Origin: Crotophaga sulcirostris
Taxonomy: Eukaryota; Chordata; Aves; Cuculiformes; Crotophagidae
Length of the DNA stretch: 64,000 nt
Direction: 5' to 3'
Assembly: GCA_013397455.1 (NCBI GenBank)
Contig: VYZB01000383.1
Span: 1-64,000, forward strand
The translations under genes were made by a program, and so were the position numbers. Shown piece by piece: positions 49,163 through 61,100 of this stretch. The notes under the pieces were generated by a model. It was not told where the DNA came from. It saw only the letters and a program-made list of their open reading frames with translations, and did no database searches. Position 1 is the first letter of the stretch. Every line of letters begins with the position of its first letter.

Positions 49163-52100
49163 CTAGAGTTTAAGGAAACATTTCCAAGGTGTTTAATACG
49201 TTGTAGCAATGAGAGAGTCATGCTGGCATTTACGTGGCTAATAAAGCATACGTTTGATCAGGGAAAGCTCATTTTTGGTAACATAATGCATTTGCCCCAG
49301 TAATCGAGTAGGCACTAAAGAGCGACAGGAATCTGAGGGGGAGGTTTGTTGTTTGGCAGCTGAAAGCTCTCAGTTATAGTATCGATCATAGTCTGTCTCC
49401 TGAGGCTGCTACAGATTTCTGGTCACCCTTCAGAAAGTCACCAAGATATTTGAGGTAGTTGTCCCCCTCGTATCACGCGATTGTAACAGCACTGCCATTG
49501 TCTGTCCCTTCTGCTGAAGCAATGGGTTGTGAAGAGCTGCTGGCACAACAGGTCTAGGAACTACTCTGCAGAGCATAGCAACTTGGGCAAAATCTTGCTT
49601 TCTTCAAAAAGCAGTCAGGCCTGTAAGGTGTTTTGGTGAACCAGAAATACAAGGTTTTTTCCATAAGGTCTTGGGTATGGTTGCCAAGGGCAAAAATATT
49701 CCTTCAGACATGCGCACGGAAGCAGCAATGGGTATCACAGCATATGCAAGGACACATTTGCAGGAAAGGAATTCATGCTCCAACATCCTCCCTCCCCCCA
49801 ACAACCTCAGAACAAGGAATATAGCCAGTTCATTGGAGTTTAGCTAACTCTTGCATAAGATAACATTTCCCCCCAAAGCTGGCAGCAGACAAAGGAGAAC
49901 GATGTCTCGATACCTTCGGCACAAATGGCTAAGACAGCACAAAAGCTCATTGTATAGGACCAGCTCTCTTGAATAAGCCTACAGCTGGTACAGAGGTAGG
50001 ACAGAATCATCAGGATTAACTGAGCACATATATACCTTACAGCTAGTTTTTCTTGTTCAGCTTGCTATCCTTGCTTTTACTGAAAAATATACGGGGTACG
50101 ACAAGGCTGGCATGAAGGAGATCAGTTTGGGTTTTCTGTCTCAGCCAGTATGTCCTAAGAACTGGCTTTGCAGAAAACTGCAAAGCAGATAATGTCTCCC
50201 TCAACTGAGCAGAGACAAAAAAAAAAATGCTACATTTCTAGATCTGGATCTGGAAATAGAAGACTTATGACAGCAGATGTGTCAGAAGGGCATCGCGTTT
50301 CCAGCAGATTCCCTTTTGGGAACCTCAGCTCTCCCAGTTGCCTGTGTGAGTCCAGACCATATCACTAGAGCACAGGGATAATTGTGCTTATTCAGCTGGC
50401 TGGCAAGAAAAAAAAAAAAAGGACAAGAGAGGCCATTTTGAAACCCCAAATGTTTGTACAACACTCCTACTGATGTCAATAGGAGTTCTGCAAACAGGAA
50501 ATGACCCTTGAGTCCAGCAAGTGGCTTAGGGCATGGGGGAGGAAGGAGAATAAACCAGATGAAGTACCAAATTAAGCATTGGAAGCACGCACAGATCTTA
50601 ACCCATCTCTTTGTGCATAAGTAAACCAAAATGACAACAGTGACCTTCCTTTGAAGATTGCTGGACAACAAAAGTGGATTTTGTAAACCAAAGCCCTGCA
50701 ATTGAGATCTTCCACTCTTTAACTCAAGAGACTTTCTAACATTCCCACTGACACAAATTAATGTTGTTCACTTGACAATTTTTAGAGAGCTGTCCCCACA
50801 TAATCTCTACCACTGTATTAGCGTAAAAAGACCAGGCTCAGGTTCACAAAACTGGTTTTCTCTCATAGAATAATTTAGGCTGGAAAAGATCCTTAAGATC
50901 ATTGAGTCCAACCATTAACCTAGCACTAAAACGTCCACCACAAAATTGTATCCCTGAACACCCTGTCTGTTGTGCTGTGCACCTGTGTTTATGTTGTACG
51001 TGTGTATCGGTGTTGCATGAGGTACTTGGCTGCTCAATGGCTCAGTCTGGGGACAGATTTCACCAGCTACAGCGTGATAGTTGCCTCAAACAAATTTACA
51101 CAGCCAAGCATCTCTTGCACTTACAGTTTATTCTTGTGCAAATACGAGGCTAATCAATCATTAAAGAAAACTAAATAAGGATTCGAGACCATAAGCATCC
51201 AATACACAGTAAAATGAATTTACACAAGAAAATTACACAGCATGAGCTGTGCCACAGAGGAAGGCAATGGTAGAACCAGAAGCACTACCAGCAATTCAGT
51301 GAGCTTCTCAGGAATAGGCAGGGACACCTTTGTGCACTTATACGTTCCTACTCTTTGGTCAACCTGATTTGCTTATTTGTAGTTCCATTGAGACAAAAGA
51401 AAATAATGGGCATCAAAATATAGGCCGTTCCTTTCAAACTAGTATCAAGCACTCAAAAACCCTGCAGCAGGCATCTTCCAACCACTTGCATGGGATAAGA
51501 ACAATACTGCGACCCGGCAGGCAGCAGGTACTGAATTATCTCTTCCTGATGGGAACGATTCAGCTGGGATGGAGTTAAAAACAGATACTGCCCAAGAAAC
51601 TGTAGTGGAGACAGAGTTAATAATAAATGGAAAGTCAACGAGGAAATTAAATGCTTTGATGAAAGATATATGGGTCATCTGATGTAAGCCGTGGAACTCG
51701 GGTTACGCCATGAAAAACCTCAATCAAAATGGTATTTTACGCTAACTGCTTTCCCCTTGACCCCTGAATGTTTAACTGCAGTTACTACACTGAATTGTTA
51801 TCAAAACAAGACTGCTCCCTGCCAAGCTTCATAAACACACAGCTTACTTCCCTCTCTGTGGAACTCTTACCAGAGAGAATTCGGTCCTAATTCCTCACAA
51901 TCCCTTTATATATAAATTTTGGTATTGATTTTGAAAATTTTTTTCTCCTTACAACTTATTCCAGCTTCATGGCTAGTGGTACCCATAATTCATTGGTTTA
52001 TCACAGGCAAGGTTCAGATACTTGTATTTTCATAGCACCAAATTGCTTTGATTATATTTTTTCTCTTAGAAAAAAACCTTCCAAACCTTGTTTGCCCTAT

Positions 52101-52412
52101 GTTTTCCAACTATACTACCAGCAAAACTCCTGAAATGGTGAATTATAATCTCAGCCCTGCAGTTATGGCAATTGCAGGAAAAAAAAAAACAAAACTAAAA
52201 AATCAGTACTTGGTTGCTGGAAAACAGGATTCCTTCGTAAAATAAAGCAAAAAGTAGCAATGTAACCTGAATAAAGCTGAACTCCTGGTGTCAAAGAGGG
52301 CAAAGACGTCACTCAAGGCTGGGGTACACAGATCATGTATGAATTCTGTATCACTGACTCACCAGCACTAGCAGGCATAGATTGACACCAATGCTGAGAC
52401 TGCAATAAGTTG
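49163..52412. other. Probable TFCP2L1 intron 2 sequence (part 1)
   Basis: Upstream of the first visible exon on the minus strand. Apart from the old CR1 at 50862-50968 I see nothing coding. I looked for the reverse complement of the expected preceding exon (the VLALPIFKQEE to TLTYLNQG segment) and did not find it. Confidence 0.5.
50862..50968 (-). mobile_element. Old CR1 3' end fragment
   Basis: TCATAGAATAATTTAGGCTGG, then TTAAGATCATTGAGTCCAACC and ATTAACCTAGCACTA match the inverted 3' end of an older CR1 subfamily, with a few small indels. Confidence 0.83.
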
Positions 52413-53069
52413 ATTGAATCACCATGAGCCAGCAGTGTGCTCAAGTGGCCAAGAAGGCCAATGGCATCCTGGCCTGCATCAGGAATAGTGTGGCCAGCAG
52501 GACCAGAGAAATTATCGTCCCCCTATACTCAGCACTGGTCAGGCCTCACCTTGAGCCCTGTGTGCAGTTCTGGGCCCCTCAGTTTGAGAAAGATGTCAAG
52601 ACTCTGGAGTGTGTCCAGAGGAGAGCAACGAAGATGGTGAAGGGTTTGGAGCACAAGCCCTGTGAGGAGCGACTGAGGGAGCTGGGGCTGTTTAGCCTGG
52701 AGAAGAGGAGGCTCAGGGGTGACCTTATTGCTCTCTACAACTGCCTAAAAGGAGGTTGTAGTCAGGCAGGGGTTGGTCTCTTCTCTCAGGTGACCAGAGA
52801 CAGAACTAGAGGGCATGGACTCAAGCTTTGTCAGGGAAAGTTTAGGCTTGATATTAGGAAAAAGTTCTTCCCTGAAAGGGTGATTGGCCATGGGAATGCG
52901 CTGCCCGGGGAGGTGGTGGAGTCGCCAACCCTGGAGGTGTTTAAGAGGAGATTGGCTGAGGCACTCAGTGCCAGGGTTTAGATGCTGGGTTGGTGTTGGT
53001 GTTGGGTTCTAGGTTGGACTCGATGATCTCAGAGGTCCTTTCCAACCTTGTGATACTGTGATACTGTGA
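52413..53069 (+). mobile_element. CR1 fragment, longest copy (657 bp), open C-terminal RT
   Basis: The open frame of 185 codons (52424-52981) begins within CR1 ORF2 at [18 protein letters not shown], passes through [20 protein letters not shown] and [20 protein letters not shown], and ends LAEALSARV. The 3' UTR and three TGATACTG tail units follow. The catalytic palm motifs would lie upstream and are absent, so it cannot be autonomous. The intact frame suggests a young insertion. Confidence 0.95.
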
Positions 53070-56000
53070 ATGGTGTTGACATTGCCCAGGGAAGGATCCG
53101 GTCCTCAGCTGACAAGGGTCTAACATCCACTGGACTGAGATGGAAGGAAGAGGCTGAGAAAGCATCTGTGGCAATGGAGAGCAGTCCTCCTCTACCAATC
53201 CAACATTGCTGAATGTTAATCTCAAACACTGCTGAAGGTCAGCAGCTTGCTGAAACCCTTCTCCTTCCACGCTCTCAACACTGGCCACAGGCAACACAGG
53301 TTCAAGACAGCTTCAACGCTGACAGCCAACCTGGTCTCTGGTCTTGTCGTAATACAGGACACAGACACACAAGGGCCCCTAAAGCATCTCAACCACTACT
53401 TGAAATGAAGATTTCACATTTTGCAAGCAAATCCCCAGCACAGCTGAGGCCAAAGTAGCCTCCTGCCTGCGTGACCCAGTGCTGCTCTGGCACAGATCTT
53501 GCCACAGCCCTTCTTCCCTACCTCGGGCAGGGAACAGAATGGTCATAAATATTTGGAAAACCACATTAAATTCCTGAGATGTGATTTGACTCCCAGCTTC
53601 GCTGAAAGCTTCAGGGGCACCAATGAAAACCTGGGTGGGTGGTGATACACTGTAATCTCCATTTTGAACAGACATTCCCTGAGCAACAGCAAATTTATGC
53701 AATCTCCTCCTAGGCTAGAGTTTGAGCAACTCTGCTTTACAAACAAGAGTAGTATCCAGCAAAGTAGCAACCACCCAGGTCCAGCGAGTTCCTGCTCGGT
53801 GATTCATAAAGGAATTGCATCTATCTTAAAGAGGATTTATCGACTGTTTACTTTTCAAACTTTTATTGTCTTTGATAATTAGCACACATTAAATGCAGGC
53901 ATGACCACTTAGTCTGGGGACAAAAAGAACTCAACGTCAACAATTTGCCACGGATAAAAAACAATTAAGCTCAACACAGGAAAGCTTTCACATGCTCATA
54001 AGGTACAAGCTATGACAGTTTAACTGAATTCTATTGCTGGAATTTAGTCAGCCATCAGGAATTCTAGGCAACTTCAGATTACAGAAGATTATCATTATTT
54101 CAAGATCAAAGTTACATTTTGTACAAAGATTATTTGGTACACAACTACAATATCCTGCTTGCTTTTTTTGTTGTTTTGGCGTTGCATTTCAAGGGCTACT
54201 TGCACTACGCACTTTGTGGTTTTCTGCACGATACACCAATATAATATGCTAATTTCCAATTAGGATGCAGATGTTCCAGACCAATATGACTCAAGCCTTA
54301 CTTAATCGAGCCAGGCAGTCTGTTTGCCTTTCCAGCAATTAATTAAATCCTAATCTTATATTATAATAAGCAATAGCCTCAACAAAAGTCAGTGGAAAGA
54401 AAAAAAAAACAACCAACTGTGAGTCCTCTTTATCAGAATGGCTCCACACAGTACAAGACAGAACCAGCCTAGAAACTGTTTGATTATTAAGCCAAGCTGG
54501 CCAATAAAAATTCCGTTTAGCAACTTTATATGAACATCCTAAATAGCACACAGATAAAGGCAAAGGAATGCTGACAGTCGAATGCAGCACGCAGAAGGAG
54601 GGGAAGGGGCAGGGGAGGGCAAAGGCATTTATCCTCCCAAACTAAAGAAGGTTCAGCAGGTAGGAGGAACACCTTTGAAACAGCCAAATGCAAATATTCA
54701 GGGCATCAGGCACACACAGAGATTTTTCTGACAAGAAAGATTTATGAACCCACGTGGTAAACAGGCAAGAGTGGCAAAGTTGGCATATGAACTTGCATCC
54801 TTGATTGCCCACACCTTTTTAGCCAGGCAAAATCAAAATTAAAACTTCGCATAAGACTTGCTGAAGCATCCTGTGTGCAGACACTCTGCAGGAGAAGGAG
54901 CAAGAGCAGAATCCTCCCCATCCCCCAGGCCACAAAAGGCAGTGGATATTCTGCAGTTGCTTATTGCAGCCTCATTTGACAAGATGCTGTAGAAGACATT
55001 TATCCAGTGCATATTATAAATTCACCAGCTACACAATAGACCACCCTGAAAGCTCCCACTATGCTAGGAACATGGCAATCCTGCAGAGGAGGACCAACTA
55101 TAGCTCAGGAAGTGCAAAAGAAACACAAGGTTCATCCTGATTCAGTAGCCCATCTTGCCCCACTCCCCACCTTCAACAAAGCATGCAGCTATAAGCACCT
55201 GGGGAAGGAGCAGGGTGGATACAGCCCACCCCTTCCTGGCCATAACTTCCCAGTTTCTGGTATTCAGTGTCCAGATCATGTCCATACCAAGCTGCCCAGC
55301 TATGACCAATGCTCACAAACTCCTCTTTTGTATGATCTTCTTCTGAACTTTCTGATATTGTTGCAATAAAACCCACAACTTACATATGCCTTGCTTTAGT
55401 ATTCAAGAGTCTTGTCCTTCACTTGCCTCCTGACTGGTCCCTTTTGCAGCAAAGCTACATTAGTTCCACTGTGTTTTGGTACCCACCTGAGTCCAACACA
55501 GAGAACCCCTGCCGTACCTGCCACTGCCACCAGAGCAGCAAGACCACAAGGACACAGCAGACCAACTCAGCTACTAATTCTGTTATCACACTGTAGAGCT
55601 GTACTGTCACCACGTCTCTTCCCATGTTCTTCCTCCATTTACAATCTGCCCCAACTTGAGGAGGGGTTCTCTGTTCCCTTCTTCCTCTTTCCCTACTTCT
55701 TTCTTGTGGGAAAGCCAAACACATGCCTCAGAGACAAGTTTGCTGGAGGCAAATTTCAGTGCTCACTCACTATATGAACATTTGGCTGAGCCCTGCTCTT
55801 CCCAGACCTTTGAAGACGGTCCATTCTGCAGTGGTGACACTTCATAGCTTGCAGGCACTAACAGAAACACTTCTCATTTACAGTGGTTTCCATTCAGAAG
55901 AGAGGGATGTACATCCAATTCCTCCAAGACAACAGACTAACTTTGAATCAAGGACACAAAACCAGTCAGTAGTCACAGAAACACTCCCAATTGCTAAATT

Positions 56001-57920
56001 CTCTGTGTGCACTTGGACTTTCCTTGCACAGACCTTGTCTGCTTTATTGGACCCCACCTAATCTAAGCCACGGTGTAAACTTTGGTTTCTAACATCTAAC
56101 ACAAATTAATCAGTGAAGAAATTATGGATTTCCAATGGAAAGCTGAAAAAAATATCTGCCCTGTGAAAATAAATCCTTCCTGTATTTCAACTTCTGTAGG
56201 ATGTACTTGAAACACTTAGGGCTATCTTAGTCACATCTGTCCAGCTCAGAAAACCTCAGCTCCCTCTGTGTAAGTAAAAAATACAGGCTTTTTCTGGTTT
56301 CAACCTGTTCTAAGTCAGTTTGGATAACAGGTTTTATAGCTCTGTAAGAGTAGTTTTGCCTGTAATATTTACTTGAGTTTCGGATATCTAAGAAGAATGG
56401 TCTGGGGTGAGGGGGGTGAAGAGGGGATGCAAAAGAGTTGAGCACGACTCCTGACCCCACCAAACAGCTCCCTCAGGTGCTCTCAAGTTGCTTCCTTCAC
56501 CCCATTTCCACAATAAGAAACTGGGGGAAAGCCAGTCCTACTCCCACACCTGGCTACTCAGACAGTGCCTACCAAAGAGCAGGGGAGAAGATGTGACTAA
56601 CAACCGTCGCATCAAAGCAGGCTGTACCTTTGACACAGGTCACAAATGTGGCACTGAGCTAGGACAAGAGGAATCTCACTGCTTAAGTACTTGCTGTCTA
56701 GTTTCAGGAACACACAATAAATGGTTGGTTTAAGAGGAGACTGGATGAGGCACTCAGTGCCATGGTTTAGATGCTGGGTTGGTGTTGGAATTGGGTTATA
56801 GGTTGGACTCGATGATCTCAGAGGTCCTTTCCAACCTTGTGATACTGTGATACTGTAACTAAAGAGAGAAAACAAAAAAAGGCATTTTTTCCCAGCTTCT
56901 TTAAAAAGAAGGTATTATACATCACACCTATTAGAAAAGCTAATGACGTCAAACCTACAGTGCTTCCCAAGCTTCTTATTGCTGCCCAAAATGTGGTCGT
57001 TTAGGACATGGCAAGTTAGGGGAAGCTAAGTGAAAAAAATTCCACATGTTCCCAGATTGATATACAATGATACAATCAGAAAATGCTATAAGACCACAGG
57101 CAAAAATTTCTCTATCATAATTACAAGAATCTTAAAGTAGATACGGATAATGGAGGAAAGGAAAAAAAGTGGCATGGGTTATAAGGAAAAAATCTTAGAT
57201 ATTATCTTACATCTCACTACACTCAGAGGAACAACTGAGCACTTCCTTCCTTCACAGATATTAAGGATTTACAGAAGTGGGAGAACAAAATGCAGTGTAG
57301 GGGCTTCCAGTAGGAGCTGTGCTCAGGCTACAACCCAGCAGGTTCACCATTCCATTTGACTTTCATCTAGATGCAAGCAATAGGAGAAAAGGATTACAGA
57401 AAGAACAGAAAATAGCCTCTTGGTTAAAAGACAACTGAGATTCTAGCTTCCTAGTGACAACCAAAGTCAGATGCTCTGTTTACACAGAGGTGCCCTGTCA
57501 TCTGAAGCAAGATTCATGGTGAGCTTAGGGATGGTGTGGTTTGGCGACAGGGTTGTTTATCCTGGGCTGCCAAGTGAAGGCAGAGCTGCCAAACATATGG
57601 GGAAACTGCTGCTAGCACAATTGATGGCTTCAGCTGAGACATCAAAACCTGCTCAGAGCTGTCTTCAGAGTCAGGCAGGAGACAAATTCTATCTCCAAAG
57701 ACGAAGAGGTGCACCACAAGAATCAAAAATACTAAGTAGCCAAACTCAGAAACAGGAAAGACAAAACAGCTTTGTAACCCATTTTTTAAGCCATCCAAAC
57801 CCAGGAAAAAAAAAATTTAAAGGGGTCAAATAGCAGTATGGCACTGTGCAGTGTTCAGGTTCAGGGATGCATAGATGGGCAGCCACCAGGGAGCACCTGA
57901 TACTCACAGTCTCAACACCA
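53070..57920. other. Probable TFCP2L1 intron 2 sequence (part 2)
   Basis: Contains the CR1 copy at 56728-56857. Other frames, such as 55455-55724 on the minus strand with a short hydrophobic run, have no family resemblance and no plausible splice context. Confidence 0.45.
56728..56857 (+). mobile_element. CR1 fragment, 3' end, minority type
   Basis: Begins exactly at GTTTAAGAGGAGACTGG and ends at TGATACTGTGATACTGT. It has GATGAGG, CCATGG and TATAGG, the full minority set. Confidence 0.9.
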
Positions 57921-58117
57921 CACAGCATCGCAGCATCACAAGGTTGGAAAGGACCTCTGAGATCACCGAGTCCAACCTAGAACCCAACACCAACACCAAC
58001 CCAGCATCTAAACCCTGGCACTGAGTGCCTCAGCCAATCTCCTCTTAAACACCTCCAGGGTTGGTGACTCCACCACCTCCCTGGGCAGCACATTCCAATG
58101 GCCAATCACCCTTTCAC
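57921..58117 (-). mobile_element. CR1 fragment, 3' end
   Basis: Tail CACAGCATCGCAGCATCACAAGG, truncated at the ATCACCCTTTCA block. Majority diagnostic bases. Confidence 0.9.
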
Positions 58118-61100
58118 AAAGGGTCACACAAAGTCATTGTTGTGTTCCTGATCTCAGGCAAGGGTGGAGTCACACACAGGAGAGGCCACCAGCAGTGGAG
58201 CTCCTTGAAATACCCAGGGCCTCCTGGTCACTAGTGGCAGTGATTCTTAGGAAAACAGGCAGTTCTTAGTATGGGACAAAGTAAAAATATCACCACAAAC
58301 AATGCTATAATTAGACCAGAAGCACACCCAAATAGATTTGGTCACTCAGCCTTCTCTACACTTCATTTAGGCAAATAAAGAATTGTTCCAGGAAAAGTAC
58401 AAACATTCAAACAGTTCTGACCCCATAAAAACTCAATTGCGTATGAGTTAACGTCAATACAAAACAGCTTTTTTTCATTTACTGTAAATCTCAGTGTTTA
58501 AAACTGGGTTCTCTGGCTGCAGAAGATTAGACAACCAAATTTGAACTTAAAACTTTAAGGAAGGCAAAGGTTCTCTTTCGCCTTCTGTTGCAAGCAATTT
58601 TGTTTCCTGCCCAAACAATTAGCATTCAGCTTCAAGAATTTCCTCTTCAGCTGCTCATTGCCCAGTCCTTTCTGCAAATTTCTTTGGAGGAGAAACCAAG
58701 ATATGTCTGCAGTAAGGTGAAGCAGGACAACACCCAGCAGATTTTAAACACAGCACAGTTTAAAAGTGCACCAATTTATGCACATGTGTCTTCAACCTGG
58801 ACCTATGCCTTTGTACCTGAGGGCTGAAATTTGGGGTTTTTATTTAGGTGTGACCCAGACTCAAGCTCAGTCCAACTTTAGCTCTATGAGGGTTGCTTAT
58901 GCACCTCTAGAGCAGTGCTCCCAGTGTTGTCAAAGGTCTTCTCAGATGTTAGTGGTTTCCTCTCATGGTTTGGCTTGTTTGTTTTCTGAACTGTCTAGGA
59001 CTGGCAATAAAGATGACTCCTGGAAGACACTGGAGAGCAGAGACGGCCAGCCTTCCCAACCCAGCTGTGTACTGACATCCCCACACAGCCAAGAACCACA
59101 GGGCACACACTGCAGGTCTGGAGAGCTGAACAGAGACCAGGAACACTTCACAGGCAAGTGATGGCCAGTCACTCCGAAGCACCCCTGTGGGACAGCACTG
59201 GGGTTGTCACACAGCCTGCTCTCAGTGACCCATCAACCCCAATCACCCGCTATTTGGAGAACTTCAGATCCAAGGCTCCCAGCCAACTCGATGCTGGCCA
59301 CGAAACCAGATCATGACTTCAATAGCTCACAGTCCACATGTGGTTCTGGCACCACGAGCTGGCTCTCTTCGGCAATGACGTTCAGGTTTTTGTGGTTTGG
59401 GGCTTTTTGTTTTTTAAAGGAATTATTTTATTTCCTCACATTTATTAACATTCAGATCTACTGTACAGTGCTTGTTTCCTCTGCATTCTCCCTAGTGCAA
59501 TTTCTGGAACCACCTTCATTGCTCCCACTTCTGTCCATGTTCGAGACTAGTTTCAACCAGCCATGGTCAAACCACACCCCATGTGAGTGCAGACCATGGA
59601 ACACGCAACTCCATCAAGCCCTCTTGCTACAGCAGCGGTTTGTAATACAGTTGCTGGTTGATTGTCTGAAAATCCCTACCCACAAGAGACATTGAAGCAG
59701 TGCTAAAAGGCGGGCTAGTCCCAAAAACATTAGGTGAGGTTTGTGCTGAGGGCTTCTGGACAATGTAGCCCTGTTGACAGATGCAATTTCTGACCAAAGG
59801 AGTAATGCCAGCAGCAGCTTCTAATGTGAGGACCTTTACCAGCTTTGGGGACTGAAGGTAGCACAGTGTCTTAACAATAAGTCTACACTCTGCCCCATCG
59901 GCTGAGTAATCCTCCTGACGTCCAGTAATGACCTCTTCATGTAGGAACTACCCTAAGGATTAGCAAACTAAGATCGTGTCCAACTTGGGCTAACAGGGCT
60001 CTGGCTCCAGTTTCCAAAGGAATGCGAGAAGGCAGCGGGGAAGAGATCGGGAAGGACAAGTGTAATGAGTCAGTCTTTGGAAACCAAGCTAAGAATTTGA
60101 CTCCAGTTACTTCATTTACAGGCTGGTTCTAGAGCTGCAGCCAGCAAGCACTCGTGGTTTCAAACTGGAGGAGACAAGCTTGGGAGCCTGCCACTGCTGA
60201 ATGTCCCCAGGTCACCTTAATCACACAGTATCACAGTATCACAAGGTTGGAAAGGACCTTTGAGATCATTGAGTCCAACCTATAACCCAACACCAGCACC
60301 AACCCAGCATCTAAACCATGGCACTGAGTGCCTCATCCAACCTCCCCTTAAACACCTTCAGGGACAGCGACTCCACCACCTCCCTGGGCAGCACATTCCA
60401 ATGGACAATCACCCTAACGCAACAGTCAAGCTTATTCCCCTATGCTCCCCCAACTCTTGCTGAAAACACAGGTCTCCAGCTCAGGAGTCCTCTCAGCTTC
60501 CCTCCTTCACCCTTGAGGAGGGGTCAGGCCAAAGACGTCTTACTCCTCAGTGTCACTGATCATCTGTCTGGGTCTATCCAGCAAGAAACAAAGCTTGTGA
60601 GAAGTCATTATGCTCTGCAAGCTTGGAACCCTCTCCTGTTTGTGCAGAAACACAGGCACACAACAGCACTTCTTCCTAGCCCACATGAAACCTTTTCAGA
60701 TCTCATCTGAATGTCTCCACCAGTTCCTCTTCTCTCTCTACTATGCAACTTGGCCTTCAACTGCTACCCAGTTCTTCCAGCCTTCCCAACTCCATAGCTC
60801 TATCAGACCTGACCCTTCTTCCATCCAGTTCTGCACATGGACTGTCTTCTGAGCAGGTCCACTCACCAGGTGCCATTGAATCAGACACATGTGGAACAGG
60901 TGTTCCAGGGCAGGGAGCAAAGCTGCTTCATGGTGTGAAAACATCAGTTACTGAGTGCTGAAGAGGTCGCGTTGGGTAGCAAGAGTCATCCAGCAAGCAG
61001 AAAACCCCAAACACAGCCCTACTGATTTGGGTAAGCAACCACACCAGAAATGAATTGCTTTACTGGAGCTGGGGTAGCCACTATGTCTTTTCATCTGCCT

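Noticed and set aside
52424..52981. 185-codon open frame as a possible host gene
   Set aside because: It is the C-terminal end of CR1 ORF2. The same peptide recurs at 6115, 20183, 25862, 36658 and 45504.
59204..59695. 163-codon plus-strand frame
   Set aside because: No family resemblance. A chance frame in probable intron sequence.
1233..60415. Regularly recurring near-identical blocks as a possible CRISPR array or regulatory repeat system
   Set aside because: The blocks vary in length, lie on both strands, share one 3' end and encode reverse transcriptase. They are CR1 copies, and the genome is vertebrate.
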